Assembly: GCF_011305995.1 (NCBI RefSeq)
Contig: NZ_CP049910.1
Location: 3,100,001-3,164,000, forward strand
Length of the DNA: 64,000 bases
Direction of reading: 5' to 3'
Source of the DNA: Diaphorobacter sp. HDW4A
GTDB lineage: Bacteria > Pseudomonadota > Gammaproteobacteria > Burkholderiales > Burkholderiaceae_C
A program made the translations under genes and the position numbers. Positions 34,970 through 43,161 of the stretch are shown in pieces (position 1 is the stretch's first letter; the number at the start of each line of letters is the position of its first letter). The notes under the pieces are model-generated. The model was not told where the DNA came from. It worked only from the letters and a program-made list of their open reading frames with translations, and made no database searches.

Positions 34970-36702
34970 TGAGCACCACTATTGAGCTATCTGAGTCAAG
35001 AAAGGCATTGTTGGCTACGACAGGAAACACCATAGTCTTGGGCGGACCTGGCTCGGGAAAAACGACGATAGCACTCCTCAAAGCAAATCAAGAAATTCGG
35101 TCAGGGGTACTGAAGCCGGGGCAACGAATTCTCTTTTTGAGCTTTGCACGAGCTACTGTCGCCCGTGTAGCTCAACATGCCGAATCACTGATTTCCAAAA
35201 AAGACTTTTCGTCACTGGAAATAAATACGTATCACGGATTCACTTGGAATCTTCTTCGTAGCCACGGCTACTTGATGCGAGACGGGAGAACCATCAATCT
35301 GCTACCGCCTCCAGAAGCGGCAGCGCGATTATCAACATTTAAGACACCAGATGATCGTCTAAATGAAAAGCGACGACTATTCGTTGAAGAAGGCCTACTT
35401 CATTTTGATCTATTCGCAGAAAAAGCAGCGACGCTGCTAACTCGGAGCCACTCATTGCGTCAAATAATTTGCGATACATATCCTATTATGATTTTGGATG
35501 AGTTCCAAGATACAAATCAAGATGAATGGTCACTAATTCGTTCGATCGGCCAATGGAGTCGTGTACTTGCACTCGCAGATGCTGAACAACGTATTTATGA
35601 ATTTCGAGGTGCAGATCCGAAGCGGATAAGTGAGTTTATTGCGGATTTTCAGCCCAGTACATTTGACTTTGGCTCAGAGAACCATCGTAGTAACGGTACG
35701 GATATTGGCACCTTCGGCAATGATCTGCTCACCCAAGCCAATATCGGTAAAAAGTACTCGAATGTTGTGATCGAGTCCTACGGTTTTTATCGAGGGCGTA
35801 GTCATCTTTTCCCTTTGAAGGTCGCAGTACTAAAAAGTCTTCAAAGACTGATTAAAAATGGCGGGAGCGAATGGTCAATAGCCATTTTGGTCCCAACAAA
35901 GCAGCTAATGCTTCAAGCCTCTGACTATCTGACCGCAGACACCGATGGCCTTCCTTCACTCAATCATGATGTTGCACTTGATACTGAGGCGCCATCCTTG
36001 GCCGCAGTTCTTATTGCGTCGTTGCTGGAAGGTGGGCCGACTCCGGCAGCAATTGCGCAGCGACTGATTCGTGACCTATGCGTCCATATTCGTGGGCGTA
36101 AAGGGGCGAAGCTACCCAACCAGGCTGAACTTGATCTGGTTGACGCCTTGGACGGGTATTTAAATTCCGGCACGATCAAAGGTCCGAAGAAGAAAAGGAC
36201 CGTAGAAGCCATTCAAGCAGTTGCACAGGCACGGTTTGATTTTCGTCTTTTCGGTGATCCGGGCGTTGACTGGCTTGCCGTCCGAGACTTACTTGATTCG
36301 AGTGGCATCGACGTACTCCAACAAGTTGCCACAGACGCGAAATACCTTCGACTCCTGCACAAGGGTGCTGCTTTGCGTTCACGTCTAAATGAGCTTTGGC
36401 GCTCCGCAGGCACATACACCGGTGCAGAGGTTGCGGTTCGAGACGCACTGGTGCAGGAACACTTCTCCGCGTCGCTGAAAGATTGGAAAGGCATTCATGT
36501 GATGACCATTCATAAATCTAAGGGCAAAGAATTCAGTGAGGTAATAGTTTATGAAGGCAGTCATCAGGGAAGAATTCTTCGAGGAAATGCTACCGAACGG
36601 GAGGGCGCGCAAGCATTGCTCGCATTACGAGTTGCAGTGACCAGAGCTATGAAACGAGCAACGATCCTGACTCCATCAAATGACCGTTGCCCTTTTCTTT
36701 GA
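34969..36702 (+). CDS. gajB: Gabija protein GajB (UvrD-like helicase)
   Basis: A 577-residue superfamily 1 helicase: motif I GGPGSGKTTIALLKA (about residue 24), motif II ILDEFQDTNQDEW (about 178), motif V VMTIHKSKGKEFSEV and motif VI ALRVAVTRAMKRATIL. Length and pairing with GajA match Gabija, where GajB helps to trigger or sustain GajA activity. The start overlaps the gajA stop (taATG). It converges with the small minus-strand gene at 36777. Confidence 0.9.
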   Translation: MSTTIELSESRKALLATTGNTIVLGGPGSGKTTIALLKANQEIRSGVLKPGQRILFLSFARATVARVAQHAESLISKKDFSSLEINTYHGFTWNLLRSHGYLMRDGRTINLLPPPEAAARLSTFKTPDDRLNEKRRLFVEEGLLHFDLFAEKAATLLTRSHSLRQIICDTYPIMILDEFQDTNQDEWSLIRSIGQWSRVLALADAEQRIYEFRGADPKRISEFIADFQPSTFDFGSENHRSNGTDIGTFGNDLLTQANIGKKYSNVVIESYGFYRGRSHLFPLKVAVLKSLQRLIKNGGSEWSIAILVPTKQLMLQASDYLTADTDGLPSLNHDVALDTEAPSLAAVLIASLLEGGPTPAAIAQRLIRDLCVHIRGRKGAKLPNQAELDLVDALDGYLNSGTIKGPKKKRTVEAIQAVAQARFDFRLFGDPGVDWLAVRDLLDSSGIDVLQQVATDAKYLRLLHKGAALRSRLNELWRSAGTYTGAEVAVRDALVQEHFSASLKDWKGIHVMTIHKSKGKEFSEVIVYEGSHQGRILRGNATEREGAQALLALRVAVTRAMKRATILTPSNDRCPFL

Positions 36703-36776
36703 AGAAGCCATCTTCTGACAAGGACGATCTTTTTCGTTCACGTCATTTCTCAGAAATAGCACATGGCCCCTTCTTG

Positions 36777-37010
36777 TTACATCAAATTCCAAACAGTGAT
36801 CCGCGTCGGAAGCACATATTCAAGGTTTTTCCTCAACTGCTCCGGCGATGCGGAAATGGACTTTCCTTGAACCAGGACTTTCGGGGTGCGGTACACGTTG
36901 ATGATGGCACCTTCAAGCAGTCGAATCTGCGTACCGTATTGAATTGTTCTAGTCTCCAAGATATGAAACCCATGGTTCAGGAGGCCTTCTTGAATGATCT
37001 TTGCGAGCAT
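36777..37010 (-). CDS. Small protein resembling a TBP-like (RNase HIII N-terminal type) domain
   Basis: A 77-residue protein starting at the ATG at 37010 behind AAAGGA. The segment GTQIRLLEGAIINVYRTPKV followed by LVQGK looks like the nucleic-acid-binding TBP-like domain seen at the N-terminus of RNase HIII, where a pattern of strand, vYktGKvlvQGk is typical. No RNase H domain follows. It lies convergent to gajB and is not part of the usual Gabija pair; its role is unknown. Confidence 0.5.
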   Translation of the reverse strand: MLAKIIQEGLLNHGFHILETRTIQYGTQIRLLEGAIINVYRTPKVLVQGKSISASPEQLRKNLEYVLPTRITVWNLM

Positions 37011-37216
37011 GTGATTTTCCTTTAAGGTTGATTGCCAATCGCACGGGTGTGCGGGCACTCAGCCTTTACAGTTCGCACAGGAAGCGCGTTCAATACGTTT
37101 GGTCTTGCCAAAGTTAAACAGTGCTCGATCTTTCCCACACGCTCTGATAACTTGAAAAAGCGGCGCATACCGCGCCGTGCCGCAATACCACCAAAGCAGC
37201 GATACACCTCTGAATG

Positions 37217-37250
37217 AAAAGCCAAGTCGGGCAACTGACTTGGCTTTTTT
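37217..37250. terminator. Rho-independent terminator (works on plus strand, possibly both)
   Basis: A 12-bp stem aaaagccaagtc / gacttggctttt with an 8-base loop is followed by T. It separates the Gabija region from the plasmid-type genes that start at 37308. The remaining gap 37011-37307 has no gene I can support. Confidence 0.75.
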
Positions 37251-37307
37251 CATTTCCAGTTGCGTTGCAACGGATGGCGCGGCCAACTCGTTATCGGAGC
37301 AAATGCA

Positions 37308-37610
37308 ATGCAAACAAAAAACACCGGCACACCAAGTGTGTCCCCGCGCTTCGCACTCGGCCAAGTCGTGGCTACCCCTGCTGTGCTCGAACACCTTGAG
37401 CGGCACGGCATCAATGCCAGCGAATACTTGAATCGCCATGTGCGCGGCGATTGGGGCGAAGTGCCGCCAGAAGATGCCGCTGAAAACGAGTTCGCAGTAA
37501 CGCGCCGCTTGCGACTGCTTTCAAGCTACACGGTAGCGGGGGAGCGAGTTTGGGTCATAACTGAAGCTGACCGCAGTTCAACTTGCCTCTTGTACCCCAG
37601 TGAGTATTGA
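37308..37610 (+). CDS. Conserved plasmid/element protein, 100 residues
   Basis: The product has the pattern RFALGQVVATPAVLEHLERH, then RHVRGDWGEVPPEDAAENE and WVITEADRSSTCLLYPSEY. Proteins of this kind are widespread on proteobacterial plasmids and integrative elements and are often mislabelled as restriction-modification subunits; no methyltransferase motif is present. The function is unknown. The start follows GGAG at suitable distance. Its end overlaps the next gene. Confidence 0.75.
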   Translation: MQTKNTGTPSVSPRFALGQVVATPAVLEHLERHGINASEYLNRHVRGDWGEVPPEDAAENEFAVTRRLRLLSSYTVAGERVWVITEADRSSTCLLYPSEY

Positions 37611-38007
37611 AATGCAGCGAAACACTGAGCATTTCCATTCGGGCGGCTCCGAGCGGCCAATGCGCGACTTGCTGTTGCAGTTGCCGTTACTGACCGCACG
37701 CCCCGGTGAAGCCATTCAGTACGAGGAAGCGGATGCTTTCCTGCTGGTGCAAATCGCTGAAAACGCGGAAGTGGCCATGAACACCATTCACCTCGGTTTG
37801 TCGGCCGTGGGGCAAATCCTGGCGCGTGCAGCGCCGGAAGTTGAAACCGGCGAAATATCCGGTGATGCCACGGAGGCACTGGGCTGGCTGCTGGCTGAGC
37901 TGGGAGATTTTGCGGCCACGGCGTTTTGCCTCTCCGCTGCATGCCGCCGCCACACCGCCGACTTTGCGCCACCAATCCCCAGGGCAATCGCCAGCGTGCG
38001 GCCATGA
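37600..38007 (+). CDS. Hypothetical protein, 131-135 residues
   Basis: A largely helical, acidic protein with no recognised motif (ARPGEAIQYEEADAFLLVQI, AEVAMNTIHLGLSAVGQIL). GTG at 37600 or ATG at 37612 may be the start; both overlap or abut the previous gene, so the two are probably co-translated. Common context for such genes is plasmid-derived cargo, but the role is unknown. Confidence 0.5.
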   Translation: MSIEMQRNTEHFHSGGSERPMRDLLLQLPLLTARPGEAIQYEEADAFLLVQIAENAEVAMNTIHLGLSAVGQILARAAPEVETGEISGDATEALGWLLAELGDFAATAFCLSAACRRHTADFAPPIPRAIASVRP

Positions 38008-38123
38008 ACTGAGCCAGCACATTCCCCGCCAGTTCAACGGCAGAGACAACAAGCGGCCAGCGTGCCGCTTGTTCAAAGTCGGCTGACTAGCGAAAAGTCA
38101 ACATTACCGCTAACCAAGCAACC

Positions 38124-39086
38124 ATGAAAAACCAACACCCAAACAACGATATGCCATGCGCCGAAACCACCCCAGCCACTGCCATGCCGGGGAAGCGGCG
38201 AAAGTTGACGGCAGACAGCTACATGGCTGCCGCGCAGTCAAGCGCCACCAAGCACGGCTATGCCGCCGACGTGCGCCACTTCTGTGACCATGGCGGCACC
38301 ATTCCGGCCACGCCGGAGCAAGTGATTGCGTACATGGTTGACGCGGCGTCAACTTTGGCGGTTGCCACCCTCGAACGCAGGCTGATCGCCATTGGCAAGG
38401 CCTGCGTAGATGCTGGTCACCCCTCCCCCACCAAGCACCCGCAGGTGAAACGCACGATGCAAGGCATCCGGCGCACCATTGGCACGCGCCAGCGGCGTGT
38501 CAAACCCGTGGTGAAGGACGATCTGCTGGAAATGCTGCTGGTGCTGGGGCAACAAAAGCCGGTTAAAGCGGCGCGTGACCAAGCCTTGCTGCTGATCGGC
38601 TGGGGTTCGGCCATGCGCAGATCGGAACTGGTGGCATTGCGCTGTGAGGACATTACTGAACACGCTACCGGGCTTGAACTGCTGATCGTGCGCTCCAAGA
38701 CTGACCAGGAAGGGGCGGGCCGAACTTGTTTCATTCCGCACGCCAACGGTGAACGCTGCCCAGTGAAAGCTCTGAAGCAGTGGCAAGAGTTGACGGGCAT
38801 CCGCACCGGCTGGCTGTTCCGTTCCGTTGACCGGCACGACAACGTGTCGGAAAAGCCGTTGTCGGCACAGTCGGTGGCATTGATCGTCAAAGATGCTGTG
38901 CGGCGCGTTGGTGGCGACCCGTCCGCAGTGAGCGGCCACAGTTTGCGCTCAGGCTATTGCACCCAAGCCGCGATTGCCGGTCTTCAGCCTTGGCAAATAC
39001 GCGACCAAACGGGCCACACCAGTGACTTGATGCTGGCAAGGTACATCCGGCCGGTGGCAAAGCGAAAGCTGCCAAGCTTGCTGTAG
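38124..39086 (+). CDS. Second tyrosine recombinase
   Basis: A 320-residue site-specific recombinase of the XerC/phage type but clearly different from the integrase at the left end. Catalytic residues: Arg in SAMRRSELVALRCEDI (about residue 170), HxxR in SGHSLRSGYCTQAA (about 273), GHTSDLMLARYIR with the Tyr (about 306). The N-terminal third has a SAM-like core-binding region. It lies far from both att sites, so it more likely serves a nested element, dimer resolution or a former replicon than integration of the present island. Confidence 0.88.
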   Translation: MKNQHPNNDMPCAETTPATAMPGKRRKLTADSYMAAAQSSATKHGYAADVRHFCDHGGTIPATPEQVIAYMVDAASTLAVATLERRLIAIGKACVDAGHPSPTKHPQVKRTMQGIRRTIGTRQRRVKPVVKDDLLEMLLVLGQQKPVKAARDQALLLIGWGSAMRRSELVALRCEDITEHATGLELLIVRSKTDQEGAGRTCFIPHANGERCPVKALKQWQELTGIRTGWLFRSVDRHDNVSEKPLSAQSVALIVKDAVRRVGGDPSAVSGHSLRSGYCTQAAIAGLQPWQIRDQTGHTSDLMLARYIRPVAKRKLPSLL

Positions 39087-39251
39087 CAATACCCTCGAAT
39101 TCGAGGGATTTAAGAACGTGGGCGGTGACTGGCGAGTACCGCTGTTCAAAAATCCGAAAACTTTGAGCTGTGGCGCGGCAGACGAATTGCAGTCCGTTCA
39201 ATAACCTTCAGTCCGTTGCCGATTCGAGCAACGTTCATTGAAAGGACCGAC

Positions 39252-39422
39252 ATGTCTGCAAAATCTTCCCCCAAGTCTAGCCCCATGACCACCCAAGCCG
39301 CCGCTCGCATTCAATCAAGCACAGCTAAAGGTGGCGGCGGACAAGTCAAAGCTGGCTCATTCGCTGCCCGTGCCCAAAGTGCGGCGACGACGAATCAAGG
39401 TAAGGCGGCAGGCTCCAAGTAA
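39252..39422 (+). CDS. Small Ser/Ala/Lys-rich protein, 56 residues
   Basis: The ATG at 39252 follows AAAGGA. The sequence contains TQAAARIQSSTAKGGGGQVK and GSFAARAQSAATTNQGK, a pattern of a small conserved protein found on many proteobacterial plasmids and integrative elements, with slight likeness to seed-maturation-type repeats. Function unknown. It precedes the HicA-like gene by about 50 bases. Confidence 0.6.
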   Translation: MSAKSSPKSSPMTTQAAARIQSSTAKGGGGQVKAGSFAARAQSAATTNQGKAAGSK

Positions 39423-39469
39423 CAGGAGAGGGTTCGATGTCGCTTTTGGTATCGAACCTGCCGATTACC

Positions 39470-39676
39470 ATGCACTACAGCAATGACAAAGAAATCGCCG
39501 CCACTGTGCGGCACCTATTGACTAACGGCTGGCGATACATCTCTGGCAAAAAACATGGAAAACTAATTTCACCCAATGGAAAGAAACTCGCCGTTCCCGG
39601 CACTCCCAGCGATTGGCGTGCCAGCCTAAACTTCAGGCGAGACATCCGCCGTATTTCATTTTGTACTCAGATATGA
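39470..39676 (+). CDS. HicA-like small protein
   Basis: A 68-residue protein with SNDKEIAATVRHLLTNGWRY, then KKHGKLISPNGKKLAVPGTP and SDWRASLNFRRDIRR. The H-G-K-L...P segment resembles the catalytic His region of HicA mRNA interferase toxins (HGKLRHP-type). No HicB antitoxin follows; instead the stop overlaps the ankyrin protein gene (ATGA). An upstream GTG-type start at 39437 is possible. HicA-like by pattern only. Confidence 0.55.
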   Translation: MHYSNDKEIAATVRHLLTNGWRYISGKKHGKLISPNGKKLAVPGTPSDWRASLNFRRDIRRISFCTQI

Positions 39677-41877
39677 CCTCTGCTCTACCCCCATACCCCA
39701 GGCTCGGAGAATGCGTCAGCGCGATAGTCGGGGCATTGGACATCAAAAAGGTTGGCAGTGATGTCGGTCGCCTTGCCCGTGAAGGAGACTTTGACTGGGA
39801 GAAGCTTGACGCCGTCATACAAACTGTGTTGCTTGAAGGCACGGAACGCTACTACGGCAAAACGGCCCACAAGCTAGTGCTGGCTTGGTTTGCAGAGGTC
39901 AAGGAAAGCTATTGCCACCTGCTCTTGGACGTAACGCTTGACTCAGTGGGCAGGGACGACACACTGCCAATTCTGATCGAGGACTTCTTCATCCCTTTCG
40001 TGGCCCAGTTTCTGCTGAAAGCGCAGGCTCTGTCGCCTGGCCCTGACTTGTCCCTGATGTTGAGTACCGCGGATTCACCGCTTGCTGTCGTTTTCGGGTG
40101 GCTGGACGGGTATCTGCAAGGTCCAACAGAAAAGCTGTTGTATCCAGAAAGCACCGGGACAGATCGCACGGATCGCGAAAAGGTAAGCAAGTGGCGTAAT
40201 GGCATTGACTTGCCCTCTGCACAGGGTATCAAGCTGTTTTCGCAACGGGTCTTGGACGTAAAGCGCGACAGCACAAAAGGCAGCACCGCCGCATTGTGGC
40301 TAATGATCGCCACGGCCCTCACTCGATTCGAACGCGATTGGAGCAGGCCAGTCAGGCCGTTGATTATTCGAGGGTTTGAGAGATCACCTACCGATCATGC
40401 AGTGCAAGACCGACTGTGGGAGCTGGTCGGGCGCGTTGGCCACAGTTGGCCTGAACTAGCAGAGCCGGGCAGGAAGCTTTGGTATGAATTGAGGCGAACA
40501 TCCTCCAAACAAGCGGGCGACCAACAGCGAACACGGGATGAGATCAGCAAACTAGAAGCGCGGGCTGCTGAATGCGACCCAAATGGGCTGACGGCCTACC
40601 ACTACGAATGGATGAGGGCTCGCTGGCACACCTTGTCTGGTCAGTATCAAGATGCCCTTCCTTACTACCAGCGGGCCTTCGAGTTGGCGAGCTACCGCGT
40701 AGGACGTCAGATCAAGGACCTCATCGAAGAATCCGCATGCGTCGCTGGCTTTCTAGCGAAGAAAAACTTCCTGAAGCAGCTCAAGCACGTTGGAATCACG
40801 CTGGGCCTGTTCCGGAAACCTGCGTCCGGTACGGGCGTGCTTGACGAATGGGAAATAGAGCAGTTTGTGCAGATGCTGCCCAGGCTTTTCCCAACACGAG
40901 GGCGCTTCGTTGAATGTGAGCCAGACCTGTCGGAGCTACCTGCGCCCGGCCTCATGGCTATATCCAAGGAAACGGTCGAAGAACTCAAGATAGACCTCAA
41001 AAAACTTGATCGCGTCCGGTCAGTGCAGTTTGCCAGCGGCGAGGTGCGGCGTTGGCCACAACTCAGGCTCTTTACGTCATTCGGTCAGGCATCTCAAGTG
41101 AAAGCCTTGCTGAATGCCGGTGCCCCGGTCGACGATCTGGACAGTTCCGGTGCTTCGGCACTTCTCTGCGCATTGCAATACGCGGAAGCCACCGGAAACC
41201 GTGATGTACTCGACTTGCTCTTGGTCATCCCTCACCAAGTGGCGACCATCAATGCCATGACGCACAAAAAGCGCCTCACTCCACTTATGTGCGCCATTGA
41301 TTTGGGGGCGCCAGATGTAGTCCGAGCATTGTTAGATCAGAAGGCCGACAAAAACCAACACGCGCTCACAGACAACCAGACACCACTGTATTACCTGGTC
41401 TCACAACTGTTTTTCAAGGTGAATCCGAATAGGCTGCTTGAAAAGTTGACTCTGGCGCTGCTCACCGAGCCCGATCTCGTACAACAGGACACGATGAGAC
41501 GGTTTGGGGTTGGCTTTTCGGGCACATTCGGCAATAACACCGACCTCGTGCGAGCCAAACCTGAATTGGCCTTGGCGACAGCTAGATCACTCGTAAATCT
41601 TCACACCAGACGACACACCGTCGCCAAGTTGACTGAGATTGCGGCTATTTTGCTGGAGTTCAAGGCGGACCCCAACGCCCCACACCGTTATCCGGTTCCA
41701 GGGCGTACGCCCTTGATGCTGGCGGCAGAAAGTGACCTACCGGAGGTTTTTGACCAAATGATGCAACATGGCGGCGACCCCCTACGGCCAGATGCTGCTG
41801 GTCAGAACTGCATGCAAATCGCAGCCTCATTCAGGTCAGTGAAAATCATGGACTATCTTCGGAGCCGAGGCTTTTGA
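39673..41877 (+). CDS. Large protein with C-terminal ankyrin repeats
   Basis: A 734-residue soluble protein starting within the end of the HicA-like gene. The N-terminal 450 residues are mostly helical with no known motif (a TPR-like piece RARWHTLSGQYQDALPYYQR lies near 315). The C-terminal 250 residues contain ankyrin-type repeats: FTSFGQASQVKALLNAGAPV, LTPLMCAIDLGAPDVVRALL, and RTPLMLAAESDLPEVFDQMM. Being coupled to a HicA-like protein it may be that protein's regulator or antitoxin, or the pair may form a defence system; this is inference. Confidence 0.7.
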   Translation: MTSALPPYPRLGECVSAIVGALDIKKVGSDVGRLAREGDFDWEKLDAVIQTVLLEGTERYYGKTAHKLVLAWFAEVKESYCHLLLDVTLDSVGRDDTLPILIEDFFIPFVAQFLLKAQALSPGPDLSLMLSTADSPLAVVFGWLDGYLQGPTEKLLYPESTGTDRTDREKVSKWRNGIDLPSAQGIKLFSQRVLDVKRDSTKGSTAALWLMIATALTRFERDWSRPVRPLIIRGFERSPTDHAVQDRLWELVGRVGHSWPELAEPGRKLWYELRRTSSKQAGDQQRTRDEISKLEARAAECDPNGLTAYHYEWMRARWHTLSGQYQDALPYYQRAFELASYRVGRQIKDLIEESACVAGFLAKKNFLKQLKHVGITLGLFRKPASGTGVLDEWEIEQFVQMLPRLFPTRGRFVECEPDLSELPAPGLMAISKETVEELKIDLKKLDRVRSVQFASGEVRRWPQLRLFTSFGQASQVKALLNAGAPVDDLDSSGASALLCALQYAEATGNRDVLDLLLVIPHQVATINAMTHKKRLTPLMCAIDLGAPDVVRALLDQKADKNQHALTDNQTPLYYLVSQLFFKVNPNRLLEKLTLALLTEPDLVQQDTMRRFGVGFSGTFGNNTDLVRAKPELALATARSLVNLHTRRHTVAKLTEIAAILLEFKADPNAPHRYPVPGRTPLMLAAESDLPEVFDQMMQHGGDPLRPDAAGQNCMQIAASFRSVKIMDYLRSRGF

Positions 41878-41881
41878 AGTT

Positions 41882-41921
41882 TGAAATCCGCGTCACTTAT
41901 CAAAAGGTAATGCGGATTTCA
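41882..41921 (+). other. Hairpin after the ankyrin gene
   Basis: A 10-bp perfect stem tgaaatccgc / gcggatttca, with a 20-base loop that can pair further, begins 5 bases after the stop codon. It probably marks the transcript end between the plus-strand ankyrin gene and the convergent minus-strand toxin-antitoxin genes, although the T-tract is poor. Confidence 0.45.
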
Positions 41922-42016
41922 CTTTGCACTCGGGAATTTCCAAAGGACGCTGTTATGCCGTGACTTTGCCAGGTGCAAGCCCTACGGCTGATTTCACATC
42001 AGGAGGCTCCTTGTCT

Positions 42017-42418
42017 CTATGCAGCAGCAATCGAGGCGTTAATTGAGATCGTGCTTGCCACCGGCATCACGACCTTCTTGCGGCCATGCCCTTCATTGCT
42101 GACAGACTCCACCTTGACGAGGCCAAGCTCTGACAATTTGGACACGTCCCGTGATACCGCGCTCGGGTTGCGATGCGAAGCGATAGCCAGGTCAGCAATC
42201 GAATGACGCCCTTTGCTGGCAATGCGCAGCAGCTCGAACCGCTTCGGGGTGAGCTGAGTCAGAAAGTCTTCAAACTCGAAGCTGGTAAAGACCTTTGAAT
42301 AGGGCAACGATTCGGCTTGTTCATCCAAGGCACGCGCAACCGCTATGCTCCTCAACGAGTGAGCTTTCAGGGCTGGACTTTTCGCAAAGTCTGCCAAAGT
42401 GATCTTTTGTTTCGTCAT
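42017..42418 (-). CDS. Winged-helix antitoxin, TumA-like (HVO_A0114 type)
   Basis: A 133-residue DNA-binding protein with a MarR/HVO_A0114-like winged helix: LTPKRFELLRIASKGRHSIA, DLAIASHRNPSAVSRDVSKL, LGLVKVESVSNEGHGRKKV. Its ATG overlaps the stop of the upstream toxin-like gene (ATGA), the arrangement of TumE/TumA modules in which the toxin gene comes first. It would neutralise the toxin and repress the pair. Confidence 0.78.
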   Translation of the reverse strand: MTKQKITLADFAKSPALKAHSLRSIAVARALDEQAESLPYSKVFTSFEFEDFLTQLTPKRFELLRIASKGRHSIADLAIASHRNPSAVSRDVSKLSELGLVKVESVSNEGHGRKKVVMPVASTISINASIAAA

Positions 42419-42744
42419 ATCTGTTCTCCGTTGACGAACTTGATGGCAATCGCTTGCCACTCCCGCTCGAACCGCTCATACAACTCTTCGTAGCTGGTGA
42501 ATGGGTCAGCGGCGATAGAACCCATATAGTGGCGATGAGAGTAATCGTGGCTGTTGTCATACCCAAGCACCCGGCCGTTATCGCCGCTGAAGATCAGCGG
42601 GTTGATGTACGCGAGCGCATAGCTGACGACCTTCTTTGAAGGCAGTTCACGAATCACCCGCTCTTTCAAGGTTCCTCCGCCCAGTCGGCTGGGGATTTTC
42701 ACGTCCGACGGGGCGTAGATTTCCTGCTTTTTGGGTTGCTTCAT
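42415..42744 (-). CDS. Toxin, TumE-like (DUF6516 type)
   Basis: A 109-residue protein with the recognisable segment LAYINPLIFSGDNGRVLGYD, then NSHDYSHRHYMGS and YERFEREWQAIAIKF, typical of DUF6516/TumE toxins. The start is uncertain (ATG at 42744, or at 42771 or 42783), as no strong ribosome-binding site stands out. It precedes and overlaps the antitoxin gene. Such pairs stabilise mobile elements and may also serve in defence. Confidence 0.78.
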   Translation of the reverse strand: MKQPKKQEIYAPSDVKIPSRLGGGTLKERVIRELPSKKVVSYALAYINPLIFSGDNGRVLGYDNSHDYSHRHYMGSIAADPFTSYEELYERFEREWQAIAIKFVNGEQI

Positions 42745-42813
42745 GTTTTCAGTAATGATGTATGAAGTCATGCCTGCTGTCAAGTGGCGCGGGCGGATTG
42801 CCCTTGCGGGGGG

Positions 42814-43053
42814 TCACCACTGCGCCGCGACCTCTTCGTCTGAGAGAGGCTTGGCAGCAGTAGGAACCCCGTCTCCGACCAGCGGCTTGAAGACCGCGGG
42901 AATGTCCCGCGCCTTGACTACTCGTACCAGGATTTCGCCCGAGTCGAGCAAACGCACATAGACTTGATCGCCCGCCCGGATGGCTGCACGCTCCGTCACG
43001 TATTTGGGAAGTCTGAGTCCGAGGCTGTTGCCCCAGGCGGAAACGGTTGCCAT
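42814..43053 (-). CDS. MazE/AbrB-family antitoxin-like protein
   Basis: A 79-residue protein with the swapped-hairpin AbrB fold: TVSAWGNSLGLRLPKYVTER, AGDQVYVRLLDSGEILVRVV, and an acidic tail ending SDEEVAAQW. No MazF-type toxin gene follows; the next gene downstream on the strand is the TumE-like toxin. It may be an orphan antitoxin or an AbrB-type regulator of the replication genes behind which it lies (108 bases after the Rep gene). Confidence 0.75.
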   Translation of the reverse strand: MATVSAWGNSLGLRLPKYVTERAAIRAGDQVYVRLLDSGEILVRVVKARDIPAVFKPLVGDGVPTAAKPLSDEEVAAQW

Positions 43054-43161
43054 AGCGGGTTTGCTCCATTGATATACAACGGCTACAAATTGCCAAGCGC
43101 GGCCAACTGCACACGAAGCTGGCCGGTTTTGATGCCAGCCAGCTTGATACCTTGGTGGCGC

